Shown: in pieces, positions 42,358-50,188 of the stretch
Position numbering within the stretch: the stretch's first letter is position 1
How the letters are laid out: every line of letters begins with the position of its first letter
Assembly: GCA_963712055.1 (NCBI GenBank)
Contig: CAVQGN010000007.1
Coordinates: 62,001 to 126,000 of the forward strand
Reading direction: 5' to 3'
Source: JAHBVL01 sp963712055
GTDB taxonomy: Bacteria; Chloroflexota; Chloroflexia; Thermomicrobiales; UBA6265
Length of the DNA stretch: 64,000 nt
Program-made: the position numbers and the translations under genes
The notes under the pieces: model-generated
What the model saw: the letters and a program-made list of their open reading frames with translations, nothing else
Told to the model about the DNA's origin: nothing
The model's database searches: none

Positions 42358-42858
42358 ATGCGAGAGAACAGTCATCCGGTCGAGCGATCGATGTTGCAAA
42401 GCCAACCAGTGGGCTGGATCGAGCGAAACAGCGACGGTGCCCTACGGCTGAGCCTGGGAGCGGTCTTTCTTGGATTCGGCGTGCTGAAGTTTATCCCCGG
42501 CGCGAGTCCAGCGGAGAACCTGAGCGTCCGCACCATGGGCGAGCTGACGGGTGGGCGGATTGGTGGCTCAACCGCCCGGATTGCGGTGGCCAGCCTAGAG
42601 TCCGCCGTGGGACTGAGTCTGTTAACGGGCAGGGGGATGCGGGTCGGGCTTGCGTTGCTTGGGATGAACCTGGTCGGCGTGATGGCTCCGCTGGTGCTCT
42701 TTCCGAAAACGCTTTTTTCGGGGCGTTTTCACGCCCCGACGCTCGTGGGCCAGTATGTCTTGAAAGACGTTGTGCTGCTGGGAGCGGCGTCCGTGGTCCT
42801 CTCTCAGGAGATCCGCAAACGGCGGGCTGAACTCGACGTGGCTGCGGAGAACGCTTAG
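42358..42858 (+). CDS. DoxX-like membrane protein
   Basis: A 166-residue protein with four predicted helices: LRLSLGAVFLGFGVLKFIPG, IAVASLESAVGLSLLTG, VGLALLGMNLVGVMAPLVL and QYVLKDVVLLGAASVVLS. GFGVLKF is typical of DoxX/DUF417 first helices. The ATG at 42358 follows AAAGGAG with good spacing; the ORF upstream of it lacks homology. DoxX proteins are linked to redox and membrane stress functions. It ends overlapping by four bases with a convergent small gene. Confidence 0.8.
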   Translation: MRENSHPVERSMLQSQPVGWIERNSDGALRLSLGAVFLGFGVLKFIPGASPAENLSVRTMGELTGGRIGGSTARIAVASLESAVGLSLLTGRGMRVGLALLGMNLVGVMAPLVLFPKTLFSGRFHAPTLVGQYVLKDVVLLGAASVVLSQEIRKRRAELDVAAENA

Positions 42859-43118
42859 TCGACCATCGGGCGTTTGCGACCGATCAGCATCGCGAAGTGC
42901 TCATGACCCTGGCCGCCCGTCGGGATGGCGGAATAGCGGATGTCAGCCAACGCGTACCCATCCTCCTCCATTTTGGCAAGTGCGCTCGAGATCATCTCGC
43001 TCATCGATGGGAAGTGGGTGGACATCGTGGTTTCCCGCGCGGCGCTGTTGCTGTTGTCGCGGACGATGGTGACTTTGACATCGGTCGGGTGCTCGGCTAG
43101 TACGGGTTGCTCGATCAT
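42855..43118 (-). CDS. Small conserved-looking protein of unknown function (possibly Cse60-like)
   Basis: An 87-residue cytoplasmic protein. The C-terminal half (EDGYALADIRYSAIPTG, then HEHFAMLIGRKR) has the pattern of small Cse60/sporulation-type proteins, in which a GY..VDI strand is followed by an A.I.Y strand, but the resemblance is weak. The ATG at 43118 follows AGGAAAGGA, which strongly supports translation; upstream codons are not used. It lies 78 bases downstream of the MFS gene on the same strand, and its stop overlaps the convergent DoxX-like gene's stop. Confidence 0.65.
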   Translation of the reverse strand: MIEQPVLAEHPTDVKVTIVRDNSNSAARETTMSTHFPSMSEMISSALAKMEEDGYALADIRYSAIPTGGQGHEHFAMLIGRKRPMVD

Positions 43119-43196
43119 TGGGAATCCTTTCCTGAGATGAAACAGGTGCGGTCCGCTATCCAGATTGCCAGAGCAGCATCGATCTCGCAACGTGGT

Positions 43197-44432
43197 TCAG
43201 GAGTCGGTCGTGGCAAGGGTGACCGGAGCCGAGTCGAACGAGCGAGCACTGACCATGATGAGAACAGCGCTGGCAACGAGGGCGAGGGCCAGACCGGCGC
43301 CCATGAGTTGGTACCCGCTGATCGCGATCAGCACCCCGCCGATGATCCCTCCAGTGGCCGCGCCGAGATTCTGAATGGTGGCGTTGAACGACATGGTGGT
43401 CCCCTGTCCAGCGGTCGTGGCGGTCGACATTAGCGTTGTAAACATGACCCAGGCGAGCGATGAACCAAGCGAAATGCCGAAAATCCCGATCACCACAAGC
43501 GCAGGGAGGTTGTGAGCAAAGCTGAGCAGTATCAGCATTGCGGCAGCAAACAGGGTCATGATCGAGGCGATCGAGGCTGGTGACCAGTGGGATCGGTAGC
43601 GTCCGGCGAGAATGCTGCCGCCAAAGTAGGCGATCCCGCTGACCATGAAGACGAGACCGATGGTCGTGATACTGAATCCCACATCATCTGCGAGGTAGGC
43701 ACCGACATAGGTCAGATACCCGATCCAACCGGTGGCGCGGAGAAAGGTGGACCCGTAGAGTCGGATCATCCGGGGTTCGCCGAGCAATACGCTATAGGGA
43801 CCAAGGATCGTGGCGCGGGTGATTGGTTGAGATCGATCGACGACGGGATCAGTGGGGAGCGCTCGCCAGATGAGGGGTATGGAGATCAGCGAGAGAAAGG
43901 TCGCGAAGAGAAACGAGCCACGCCAACCGGCAATCGTCGAGATCGTTGTGAGGACCGGCACGCCGATGATCGCCGAGCTGGATAGCGCAGCAACGACATA
44001 GCTAATGGCTTGACGGCGTGCGTTTCCAGAAAACGATGTTGCGGCGAAGGCGAGTGGGATACCGGAAAGGGTTGCACCGGCGAGACCGCCGGGAAGGCTG
44101 GTCAGGAGGAGCATGGCAAAGGACTGACTCAGCGCGACACCCAGAAAGGTCAGGCAGAGTGCGACGAGGCCGACCATGATCGTGCGGCGGTAGCCAAAGC
44201 GGTCGGCGATTGGGCCAGCAATGATCGCGAGGCCGGCGCTCAGCAGGAGGCGGAGGGTGATTACTTGACCGAGGGCGGGGACGGAAACGTCGAGATCGCT
44301 GCCGATTTCAGAAAAGAACGGAGAGAGGGACGCGTACATGAGCGTCGCAAGGAAGCTCGTGGCGCAGAGTGCCACGAGAAATGTGCCCGAGCCGCGGATT
44401 GTTGATGGTGGTGAGGCGGCGACGTCAGACAT
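43197..44432 (-). CDS. MFS transporter (drug-efflux-like)
   Basis: A 411-residue major-facilitator protein with 12 predicted helices. The loop 2-3 signature is AGPIADRFGYRRTIMVG, matching G-x-x-x-D-R-x-G-R-R. The first helix contains SFLATLMYASLSPFFSEIG, and helix 5 carries GVPVLTTISTIAGWRGSF, like the G-P-x-x-G antiporter motif of efflux pumps. The ATG at 44432 is chosen, as the 17 preceding codons are not conserved-looking. The substrate is unknown. A small gene at 42855 follows on the same strand. Confidence 0.88.
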   Translation of the reverse strand: MSDVAASPPSTIRGSGTFLVALCATSFLATLMYASLSPFFSEIGSDLDVSVPALGQVITLRLLLSAGLAIIAGPIADRFGYRRTIMVGLVALCLTFLGVALSQSFAMLLLTSLPGGLAGATLSGIPLAFAATSFSGNARRQAISYVVAALSSSAIIGVPVLTTISTIAGWRGSFLFATFLSLISIPLIWRALPTDPVVDRSQPITRATILGPYSVLLGEPRMIRLYGSTFLRATGWIGYLTYVGAYLADDVGFSITTIGLVFMVSGIAYFGGSILAGRYRSHWSPASIASIMTLFAAAMLILLSFAHNLPALVVIGIFGISLGSSLAWVMFTTLMSTATTAGQGTTMSFNATIQNLGAATGGIIGGVLIAISGYQLMGAGLALALVASAVLIMVSARSFDSAPVTLATTDS

Positions 44433-44466
44433 GCAACGGATTGTAGGTTGCTCGTGTGAGGATGAA

Positions 44467-44500
44467 GCAGTAAGGGCGCACAAACGTGCGCCCTTACTGC
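44467..44500 (-). terminator. Strong hairpin after the second Ugp-type binding protein
   Basis: A perfect 15-bp stem, GCAGTAAGGGCGCAC with its complement, has the four-base loop AAAC and lies seven bases past the binding-protein stop. It is followed on the minus strand by only a short T-rich stretch. Confidence 0.65.
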
Positions 44501-44507
44501 AAGGTGA

Positions 44508-45830
44508 CTAGCCGAGTGCGGCGATCGCTTCGATGACCGGACCGGCTTCTTCGGTCAGGGTCTGGGCGACTTCGTCGAATACGGCTTGAGGGTCTTCACC
44601 GGCGATCGTGATTCGCTCGAGCCCGCCACCGATGATCTGGTCACCGTTGGGGATAAAAACGCGAGCGGAATCCTGTGGTTTGGTCAGATCGAGCTGATCG
44701 ACAGCGGTTTTGAAGTTCGGATTCTCGGCAAAGAACGAAACCATCGTTTCGTCGTCCTTGGCCGACTTGCGCACCGGCATATAACCGGTGTTCTGCGACC
44801 ACCAGGCGGTCATGGCCGGTGAGGTGGCGAACTTGACGAACTCGAACGCGGCTGCCTGCTGTTCGGTTTCCTTGTCGGCCATGATCGCGAGTCCAGCGCC
44901 ACCCGTGCAGCAGCCGAAGGTCTCGGCTTCCGGCAAGTAGGCGGTTTTGAACTCGAAGGCGGCATCGTTGGTGATACCACGCAGGCCACCGGTGGAGGCC
45001 ATCATCGAGGCGGTCAGACCGTTGACGAAATCGGTCGTGATGTCGTCGGGCGTGCCAGCCCAGCCGTCGGCAACTGATGCGCGGTAGAACTCACCCGCGG
45101 CCACTGCTTCCGGCTGGTTGATCAGGATGTTGAAATCCTCGTCCGAGTAGCGACCTTCATACTGCCAGGTCACGCACTGGAAGAGCCAGGCAATGTAGGA
45201 ACCGGCCGACGGGTGAACGAAGGCGGTTCGGGTGACGGTGTCGCCATCCTTCTGGACCAGTTCTGGCGCAACGGCGGTCAGATCGGACCAGGTTTTCGGC
45301 GCTTCGGTGAGACCAACCTCGTTGAACATCTCGACGTTGTAATAGAAGAGGGGCGTCGAGCGGGCCATTGGGATCCAGTAGCTTTCGCCATTGCGGACGC
45401 CCTCATTGAACAGCGAGTCGACATAGTCAGCCGTATCGACCTCGCCTGCAGCGAGGAGATCATTGAGCGGCGCCAACTGATTGTTGAGATAGAACTTGAA
45501 CCACCAGACGTCGGAGAGAAGCGAGACGTCCGGCGTCTGATTGGCTGCGACGGCCGCGGTCAGTTTCTGGGCGGTTTCCTCATACGTGCCCTGGTACTGG
45601 TATTCGACCTGAACGCCGAGACCCGCGGCATTGAACTGATCGACGAGACCTCGCTCGGCCTCGCCGAGCGCATCCGTGAATGAGCCCCAGTAGACGATCT
45701 TGGCGTCTGAACTGGTGTCCTGGATGAGCGCCGGGGCGGCAAGAGCCGAACTCGCCTTGACGACCGGAGCGGCGGCGGCAGCAGCGGCCGCACCTTTCAA
45801 CAGGGTCCGACGATTAACCTGCTTTTCCAT
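44508..45830 (-). CDS. Carbohydrate ABC transporter substrate-binding protein, UgpB type
   Basis: A 440-residue exported family-1 binding protein. The start at 45830 follows GAGGAGGAACC. A Tat-type signal (QVNRRTLLKGAAAAAAAAP) is followed by the mature domain with KIVYWGSFTDALGEAERGLV, the ligand-lobe helix TYEETAQKLTAAVAANQTPD, SLLSDVWWFKFYL, and FYYNVEMFNEVGLTEAPKTW. This matches glycerol-3-phosphate/sugar binding proteins. Unusually, it is the last gene of its operon, after both permeases. No ATPase gene is adjacent. Confidence 0.92.
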   Translation of the reverse strand: MEKQVNRRTLLKGAAAAAAAAPVVKASSALAAPALIQDTSSDAKIVYWGSFTDALGEAERGLVDQFNAAGLGVQVEYQYQGTYEETAQKLTAAVAANQTPDVSLLSDVWWFKFYLNNQLAPLNDLLAAGEVDTADYVDSLFNEGVRNGESYWIPMARSTPLFYYNVEMFNEVGLTEAPKTWSDLTAVAPELVQKDGDTVTRTAFVHPSAGSYIAWLFQCVTWQYEGRYSDEDFNILINQPEAVAAGEFYRASVADGWAGTPDDITTDFVNGLTASMMASTGGLRGITNDAAFEFKTAYLPEAETFGCCTGGAGLAIMADKETEQQAAAFEFVKFATSPAMTAWWSQNTGYMPVRKSAKDDETMVSFFAENPNFKTAVDQLDLTKPQDSARVFIPNGDQIIGGGLERITIAGEDPQAVFDEVAQTLTEEAGPVIEAIAALG

Positions 45831-45954
45831 GGTTCCTCCTCGTTGCGAACAACGAAACGGTTTCCGAACGCCTCGTGACGTTCTCTGCTCGTCGCGGCAC
45901 GGTGGAGGGGACGACTCCAATGCGGCGACTGGCATGCGGAAGGGAAAAGGGGGG

Positions 45955-46824
45955 TCATTGCTTGGTGGCTCCAGCGGTGATGCCTTCGATGATGTGCCGC
46001 TGCGCCCAGAGATAAATGAGGATGAGTGGCGCCAGCACGAAAAAGGTGGCGGCCATGAGCGGTCCCCAGCGGGTGACCGTTTCAGGGTTGTAAAGGTAGG
46101 AGATACCGACTGCGAGTGTGCGCATCCGGTCTTGATTGGTGACGATCAGCGGCCAGAGATAGTCGTTCCACTTGGCGACCAACGAAATCAGGGCAAAGGT
46201 GATCAGCACGGGGCGCGCCATCGGAATCACGATTTCCCAGAGCAAGCGGAAGTGGTTGGCACCATCGACACGGGCGGCATCGATGACTTCACGAGGGAGC
46301 CCCATGAAGGCTTGACGGAGGAGAAACGTGCCGAACGCGACTGCTGCGCCGGGGAGGATGATGCCCTGGTAGGTGTTGATCCAGGAGCGTCCGAAGACAT
46401 CGGCCAGGGTGAGGTAGTTGGGGATGATGGTGACCTGGTTGGGAACCATCAACGCAGCGAGGATGAGAATGAAGACGAGGTTCTTCTTGGGAAAACGGAG
46501 AAAGACCAGCGCATAAGCGGTCAGCGTGGCGTTGGCGAGTTCGAGACCGGAACCGATCACCGAGGTGATGATCGAGTTGATATAGAAGCGGTCGAACGGG
46601 GCTGAGTTCCAGGCGTCCGTGTAGTTCGACCACTGAGGATCGGGTGGAAGCCAGACCGGTGGATAGGTATTGATTTCCTGGTTGGTTTTGAGCGATCCGG
46701 AAACCATCCAGAAGAGGGGAATGCCGATGGCTAGAACGACCAGGGCCATGCCGAGATAGCCAGCACTCTTGCCAAGCCAACCGCGCTGCTGCAGAGAACC
46801 GGACGAAGCAAACCGGCTACGCAT
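45955..46824 (-). CDS. Carbohydrate ABC transporter permease, UgpE type
   Basis: A 289-residue six-helix CUT1 permease. The EAA loop is IDAARVDGANHFRLLWEIVI and the end is QRHIIEGITAGATKQ. A large periplasmic part after helix 1 includes QEINTYPPVWLPPDPQWSNY, as in UgpE. Its start overlaps the stop of the UgpA-type gene by eight bases, giving tight coupling. Confidence 0.93.
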   Translation of the reverse strand: MRSRFASSGSLQQRGWLGKSAGYLGMALVVLAIGIPLFWMVSGSLKTNQEINTYPPVWLPPDPQWSNYTDAWNSAPFDRFYINSIITSVIGSGLELANATLTAYALVFLRFPKKNLVFILILAALMVPNQVTIIPNYLTLADVFGRSWINTYQGIILPGAAVAFGTFLLRQAFMGLPREVIDAARVDGANHFRLLWEIVIPMARPVLITFALISLVAKWNDYLWPLIVTNQDRMRTLAVGISYLYNPETVTRWGPLMAATFFVLAPLILIYLWAQRHIIEGITAGATKQ

Positions 46825-47800
46825 AGTGCACGCGCCTTTCCGAATAGCGGAGCTGGAAAAGCGTGATCAGGAACATGATCGAAAAAAGAACGATTGCCGC
46901 GGCGGAACCGCGGCCGGCGTTGAAGGCAACAAATCCCTGCTGATAGACGTAATAGACGAGGGTATTGGTGGCGTCGACCGGGCCGCCACGGGTCATCACA
47001 TTAATGATGTCGAACGCCTGAAAAGAGTTGAGAATCGAGGTGACGATCACGAAAAAGGTGATCGGTGAGAGCATCGGCAGCGTGACCGAGCGGAAGCACC
47101 AAAGTGCACCGGCTCCATCGACTCGGGCGGCTTCATACAGATCTTTGGGAATCGCCTGGAGTCCGGCGAGAAAGATGACGGTGCTGAAGCCGACATTTTT
47201 CCAGATGTAGACGATGATGATCGCCGGCATGGCCCAGTCGGGATCGCGGAGCCAGTTTGGAGACGTCAGATTCAGCGTGCGAAGCACCGAGGCGATCAAC
47301 CCGAAACGGGGATCGAACATATAGGCCCAGACGATGCCAATGACCGCACCGCTGATGAGGGTTGGCATGAAGATAATCGCGCGAGCGCCATCACGACCGC
47401 GGAGTTTCTGGTTCAGCAGTAGCGCGATCGCGAGACCAATGACGATCGACCCGCCAACTGCACCCAGAGTGAAATAGAGTGAATTCCAGAGAACCGTCCT
47501 GAAGGTTGGGTCGTTCCAGAGATAGCGGTAGTTATCGAGACCGACCGAAACCTTGGTGGGCGAGATCATGTCCCAGCGAACTGTGCTCAGGTAGGCGCTG
47601 TAGAGCATTGGCCAATAGGTGAAGATCGAGAAGAGGATAATGTTCGGGCCGACAAACAGGAGGAAGAGTGCCCATTCCTTTACCGGCCATCGCGACTTCA
47701 AGGACCGGGTCGTGGCTCCGGCCAGAGGAACTGTCGCTGCGGATTGAGAAACGACCGACGGCGATTGCTGCATTCCATCCCTGGTATCAAAATCGCGCAT
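46817..47800 (-). CDS. Carbohydrate ABC transporter permease, UgpA type
   Basis: A 327-residue six-helix permease with a 45-residue N-terminal tail rich in Ser/Ala/Gln. The EAA loop is LYEAARVDGAGALWCFRSVT. The periplasmic VSVGLDNYRYLWNDPTF segment is typical. The first codon is the ATG at 47800; an internal ATG at 47773 with GGGATGG ahead is an alternative. First gene of the permease-permease-binding-protein operon, with a TTGACA box and a LacI-type operator-like site just upstream. Confidence 0.92.
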   Translation of the reverse strand: MRDFDTRDGMQQSPSVVSQSAATVPLAGATTRSLKSRWPVKEWALFLLFVGPNIILFSIFTYWPMLYSAYLSTVRWDMISPTKVSVGLDNYRYLWNDPTFRTVLWNSLYFTLGAVGGSIVIGLAIALLLNQKLRGRDGARAIIFMPTLISGAVIGIVWAYMFDPRFGLIASVLRTLNLTSPNWLRDPDWAMPAIIIVYIWKNVGFSTVIFLAGLQAIPKDLYEAARVDGAGALWCFRSVTLPMLSPITFFVIVTSILNSFQAFDIINVMTRGGPVDATNTLVYYVYQQGFVAFNAGRGSAAAIVLFSIMFLITLFQLRYSERRVHYA

Positions 47801-47848
47801 GTCACGATCTTCAGACGAGCCGATGGTAGTCAGCTCAGGTTAACGGCA

Positions 47849-47870
47849 TGTCAACAGCGGGTAAACGTTT
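47849..47870 (-). promoter_or_regulatory. Promoter -35 box and LacI-type operator-like palindrome upstream of the second Ugp operon
   Basis: TTGACA on the minus strand (47849-47854) lies 49 bases ahead of the permease start; the matching -10 is weak. Nine bases upstream is AAACGTTT (47863-47870), a palindrome with the central CG step typical of LacI/GalR-family operators that control sugar importers. The site also overlaps the leader of the divergent gene at 47876. Confidence 0.4.
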
Positions 47871-47875
47871 GTAAA

Positions 47876-48346
47876 GTGGTGATACTGCGGGAAGTCGAGC
47901 AAGTGGTGGAGACAACAGATCAACCTTTGGATGGCTGCGAGTTGCTGGCGGAGCTCTGTGACCAGATTGTCAAGGTGGAACCTGATATCGGACCTGAGGA
48001 GTTCCTCGAAGTATTGGGACAGACAGCCGCCGGAATCGAAACCGGATTCCTGGGGATCTTCGATCTGGCCCGGGGCGGATCGAATCCCATTCCGGGAGGT
48101 GGGTTCAAACCTGAATTTGATGACGGCACGATGGGTCAGGTACGGCATTTCGCGGGAATTGCCGCAAGCGCGGGGCGATTCGGCGCTGGACCGACCGAGT
48201 TTGTCTCGCACCGTTTTCTCGACAAACCAGACACGGCGGACGGGCGATTATCGACGGCGGCGGCTGAGTTTGCGGCGGCGCTGGAGTCAGGGAGTCTGCG
48301 TCCCGCGGATACTGGCGCCTGGGTACGGAGGACCCTGTGCAGGTGA
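47876..48346 (+). CDS. Hypothetical protein
   Basis: A 156-residue frame with protein-like composition and no repeats: an acidic start (EVEQVVETTDQPLDG), then KVEPDIGPEEFLEVLGQT, a glycine-rich GGSNPIPGGGFKPEFDDGT, and MGQVRHFAGIAASAGRFGAG. No membrane helix or signal is visible. The first usable codons are GTG at 47876 and 47879; neither has a ribosome site, so the start is uncertain and the frame extends upstream to 47744 through the neighbouring promoter. I do not recognise a family. The opposite strand has a shorter frame that is probably its shadow. Confidence 0.5.
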   Translation: MVILREVEQVVETTDQPLDGCELLAELCDQIVKVEPDIGPEEFLEVLGQTAAGIETGFLGIFDLARGGSNPIPGGGFKPEFDDGTMGQVRHFAGIAASAGRFGAGPTEFVSHRFLDKPDTADGRLSTAAAEFAAALESGSLRPADTGAWVRRTLCR

Positions 48347-48474
48347 TTGCGGAGCCAATGCCGGAGCTATGTGACTCGATGGGACGTGACGACTATGCCG
48401 GATAGAGTGGTGACGCAATAGCGAAAGCGTTCCGGATACACTGGCGCTGAAGAGATTGAACGGGGAAGCAACCT

Positions 48475-48996
48475 ATGGCACGTATTTTGATCATTCTGAT
48501 AGCGATTGTTCTCGGGCTCTGCGTGGTCGGAGCAGGAGTCGGGTATTTCTGGTTCATTCCGCGGGCGCAGGACGAGATCGAAGCGCAACTGGAAGAAGCC
48601 GTTTCGACGTATGTCGTTCCGTATTTCGCCGGCCTCGATGTTACGCCGGGAGCGGGAACCTATACGCTGTCAGCGGACGACGTGAATGCCGAGATTCAGG
48701 GTGCATCCACGTCTCTGGAGGACCTGAGAGTCGAGATCACTCCTGAGTATCTCGCGTTGACTTTTGGTGATCAGAATCAGGATGTCTCCTACACCGCCAA
48801 GGTCGAGGCGGTCGAAGGGCAATTCGCGATCACGGATGCCACGATCGACGGAGTTCCAGGCTGGCTCTTGCCCGAGGACACGGTGACCGCGGCGATCGAG
48901 GATGCGCTGAACGCCTATCTGTCTGAGAACAGCCTTATCCTGACCGATGTCACGCTCGACACGGGCACGATGACGATCACCACCGCCAACGCCTGA
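48475..48996 (+). CDS. Membrane-anchored exported protein of unknown function
   Basis: A 173-residue protein with one N-terminal helix (ILIILIAIVLGLCVVGAGVGYFW) and an extracytoplasmic part of alternating beta strands: VNAEIQGASTSLEDLRVEI, LALTFGDQNQDVSY, QFAITDATIDGVPGWLLPED, and ILTDVTLDTGTMTIT at the end. The pattern, a lipid-facing beta-rich domain after a membrane anchor, recalls DUF2993/LmeA-like proteins but is not a firm match. GGGGAAG precedes the ATG. A perfect hairpin lies 26 bases past the stop. Confidence 0.7.
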   Translation: MARILIILIAIVLGLCVVGAGVGYFWFIPRAQDEIEAQLEEAVSTYVVPYFAGLDVTPGAGTYTLSADDVNAEIQGASTSLEDLRVEITPEYLALTFGDQNQDVSYTAKVEAVEGQFAITDATIDGVPGWLLPEDTVTAAIEDALNAYLSENSLILTDVTLDTGTMTITTANA

Positions 48997-49022
48997 TCTC
49001 GAGTCCCTCTAATCGCACGGAG

Positions 49023-49056
49023 GATGCGACCGGGATCATTTGATCCCGGTCGCATC
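49023..49056 (+). terminator. Terminator hairpin
   Basis: A perfect 16-bp stem (GATGCGACCGGGATCA and its complement, two-base loop) lies 26 bases after the stop of the 48475-48996 gene, without a T-run. The following 49057-49221 contains two further GC-rich inverted segments (CCCGGAGGATCGGG near 49113) and the start of the next gene, nothing identifiable. Confidence 0.6.
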
Positions 49057-49221
49057 GCGTCTGTCAGATCGCTCCGTCGAACACCACGGTTTTCGATCGG
49101 GAGGCTCCTTCCCGGAGGATCGGGAATCGCACCCCTTCCGGGTGGGAACGTCCCCTCCTTACGCTCGTGGAACTGAGCGATGGGCTCAGCAAAACGGGTC
49201 GAACACCACAGGAGCGAAAAG

Positions 49222-50091
49222 ATGAACCGACGGTCGATGCTGAAGGGGGGACTCATTCTCGGAGTGGGAGCGGTCCTGCCCCTGGGTTCTACAAGTACGA
49301 GCTTCGTCTCGGCGCAAGGTGCGGGCGAGTTTCCAAGCCTGACCTTAACGATTCGCGACGAGGTCTTCGAGTTTCCGACCGAGATCAAGGCTGGTCGTTA
49401 TGCGATTTCAGTGGTCAACGAGAGTTCAGCTCCATACCATTCAACGCTGGCACGAGTTCCGGATGGACTGACAAAGGAAGAGGTGGAGGCGTCCTTTCAG
49501 ACGGATGAAGGACCGGAGTGGTTTTTCGACATCAAGGGCGTCGGGTTGCCAGACTATGGTCGGCCAGGGGAGACACGGACCGGGATCATCGATCTGAAGC
49601 CTGGCGTGTACGGCTTGTTCAGCGTGTTTACGCCACAAGCGCCGTTGACCATCGTGGTGACCGGGGAGTTTGGCGAGCCGGCTGAGCCAGATGCCGACGC
49701 CGAGGTCGGGATGATCGAGATGGCGTTCCAGTTCAGCACGACGAGTTTTCCGACGGGACCGCAACGGATAAAGCTGGTCAACAACGGCGCTATGCTGCAC
49801 GATTTCCAGATGGTCGCGGTACCGGAAGGAACGACAGCCGACCAGATGATCCGGTTGTGGGCGATGCCCGAGGATGGGTCAGCGACACCGGAGCCCGATC
49901 TCGAGGAGGTGTACAACTTGTTGGTCGCGGAGTATCTTCCGGCCGCCGCGATTTCGATGCTTGGCGGAGGCGAGACGGCTTGGCTTGACCTCGATCTTCC
50001 GGTCGGAACCTACGCTGTCGTTTGTCCTTTGCCCTTTCCTGCCATCCCGCATGTGATGGAGGGGATGGTCGAAATGGTGATCATCGCCTAG
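49222..50091 (+). CDS. Tat-exported cupredoxin-like protein, two domains
   Basis: A 289-residue exported protein. The ATG at 49222 follows AGGAGCG. The signal MNRRSMLKGGLILGVGA carries a twin arginine. Two cupredoxin-like halves follow: LTIRDEVFEFPTEIKAGRYA in the first, and FSTTSFPTGPQRIKLVNNGA in the second. The latter carries MLHDFQMVAVPEG, a His position like a copper ligand, and ends with YAVVCPLPFPAIPHVMEGMV, supplying Cys, His and Met in cupredoxin order. It may bind copper in the periplasm. It ends 97 bases before the histidine-kinase gene, which might sense a related signal. Confidence 0.78.
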   Translation: MNRRSMLKGGLILGVGAVLPLGSTSTSFVSAQGAGEFPSLTLTIRDEVFEFPTEIKAGRYAISVVNESSAPYHSTLARVPDGLTKEEVEASFQTDEGPEWFFDIKGVGLPDYGRPGETRTGIIDLKPGVYGLFSVFTPQAPLTIVVTGEFGEPAEPDADAEVGMIEMAFQFSTTSFPTGPQRIKLVNNGAMLHDFQMVAVPEGTTADQMIRLWAMPEDGSATPEPDLEEVYNLLVAEYLPAAAISMLGGGETAWLDLDLPVGTYAVVCPLPFPAIPHVMEGMVEMVIIA

Positions 50092-50188
50092 GGAGTTTGC
50101 GCTGGTGGCGCAACCTCTGCGCCACCAGCGGCTCCCACGATTTCCTGATGGTCTTTGTCCTGGTCTCGCGGTTCTCAGGATAGGAACT

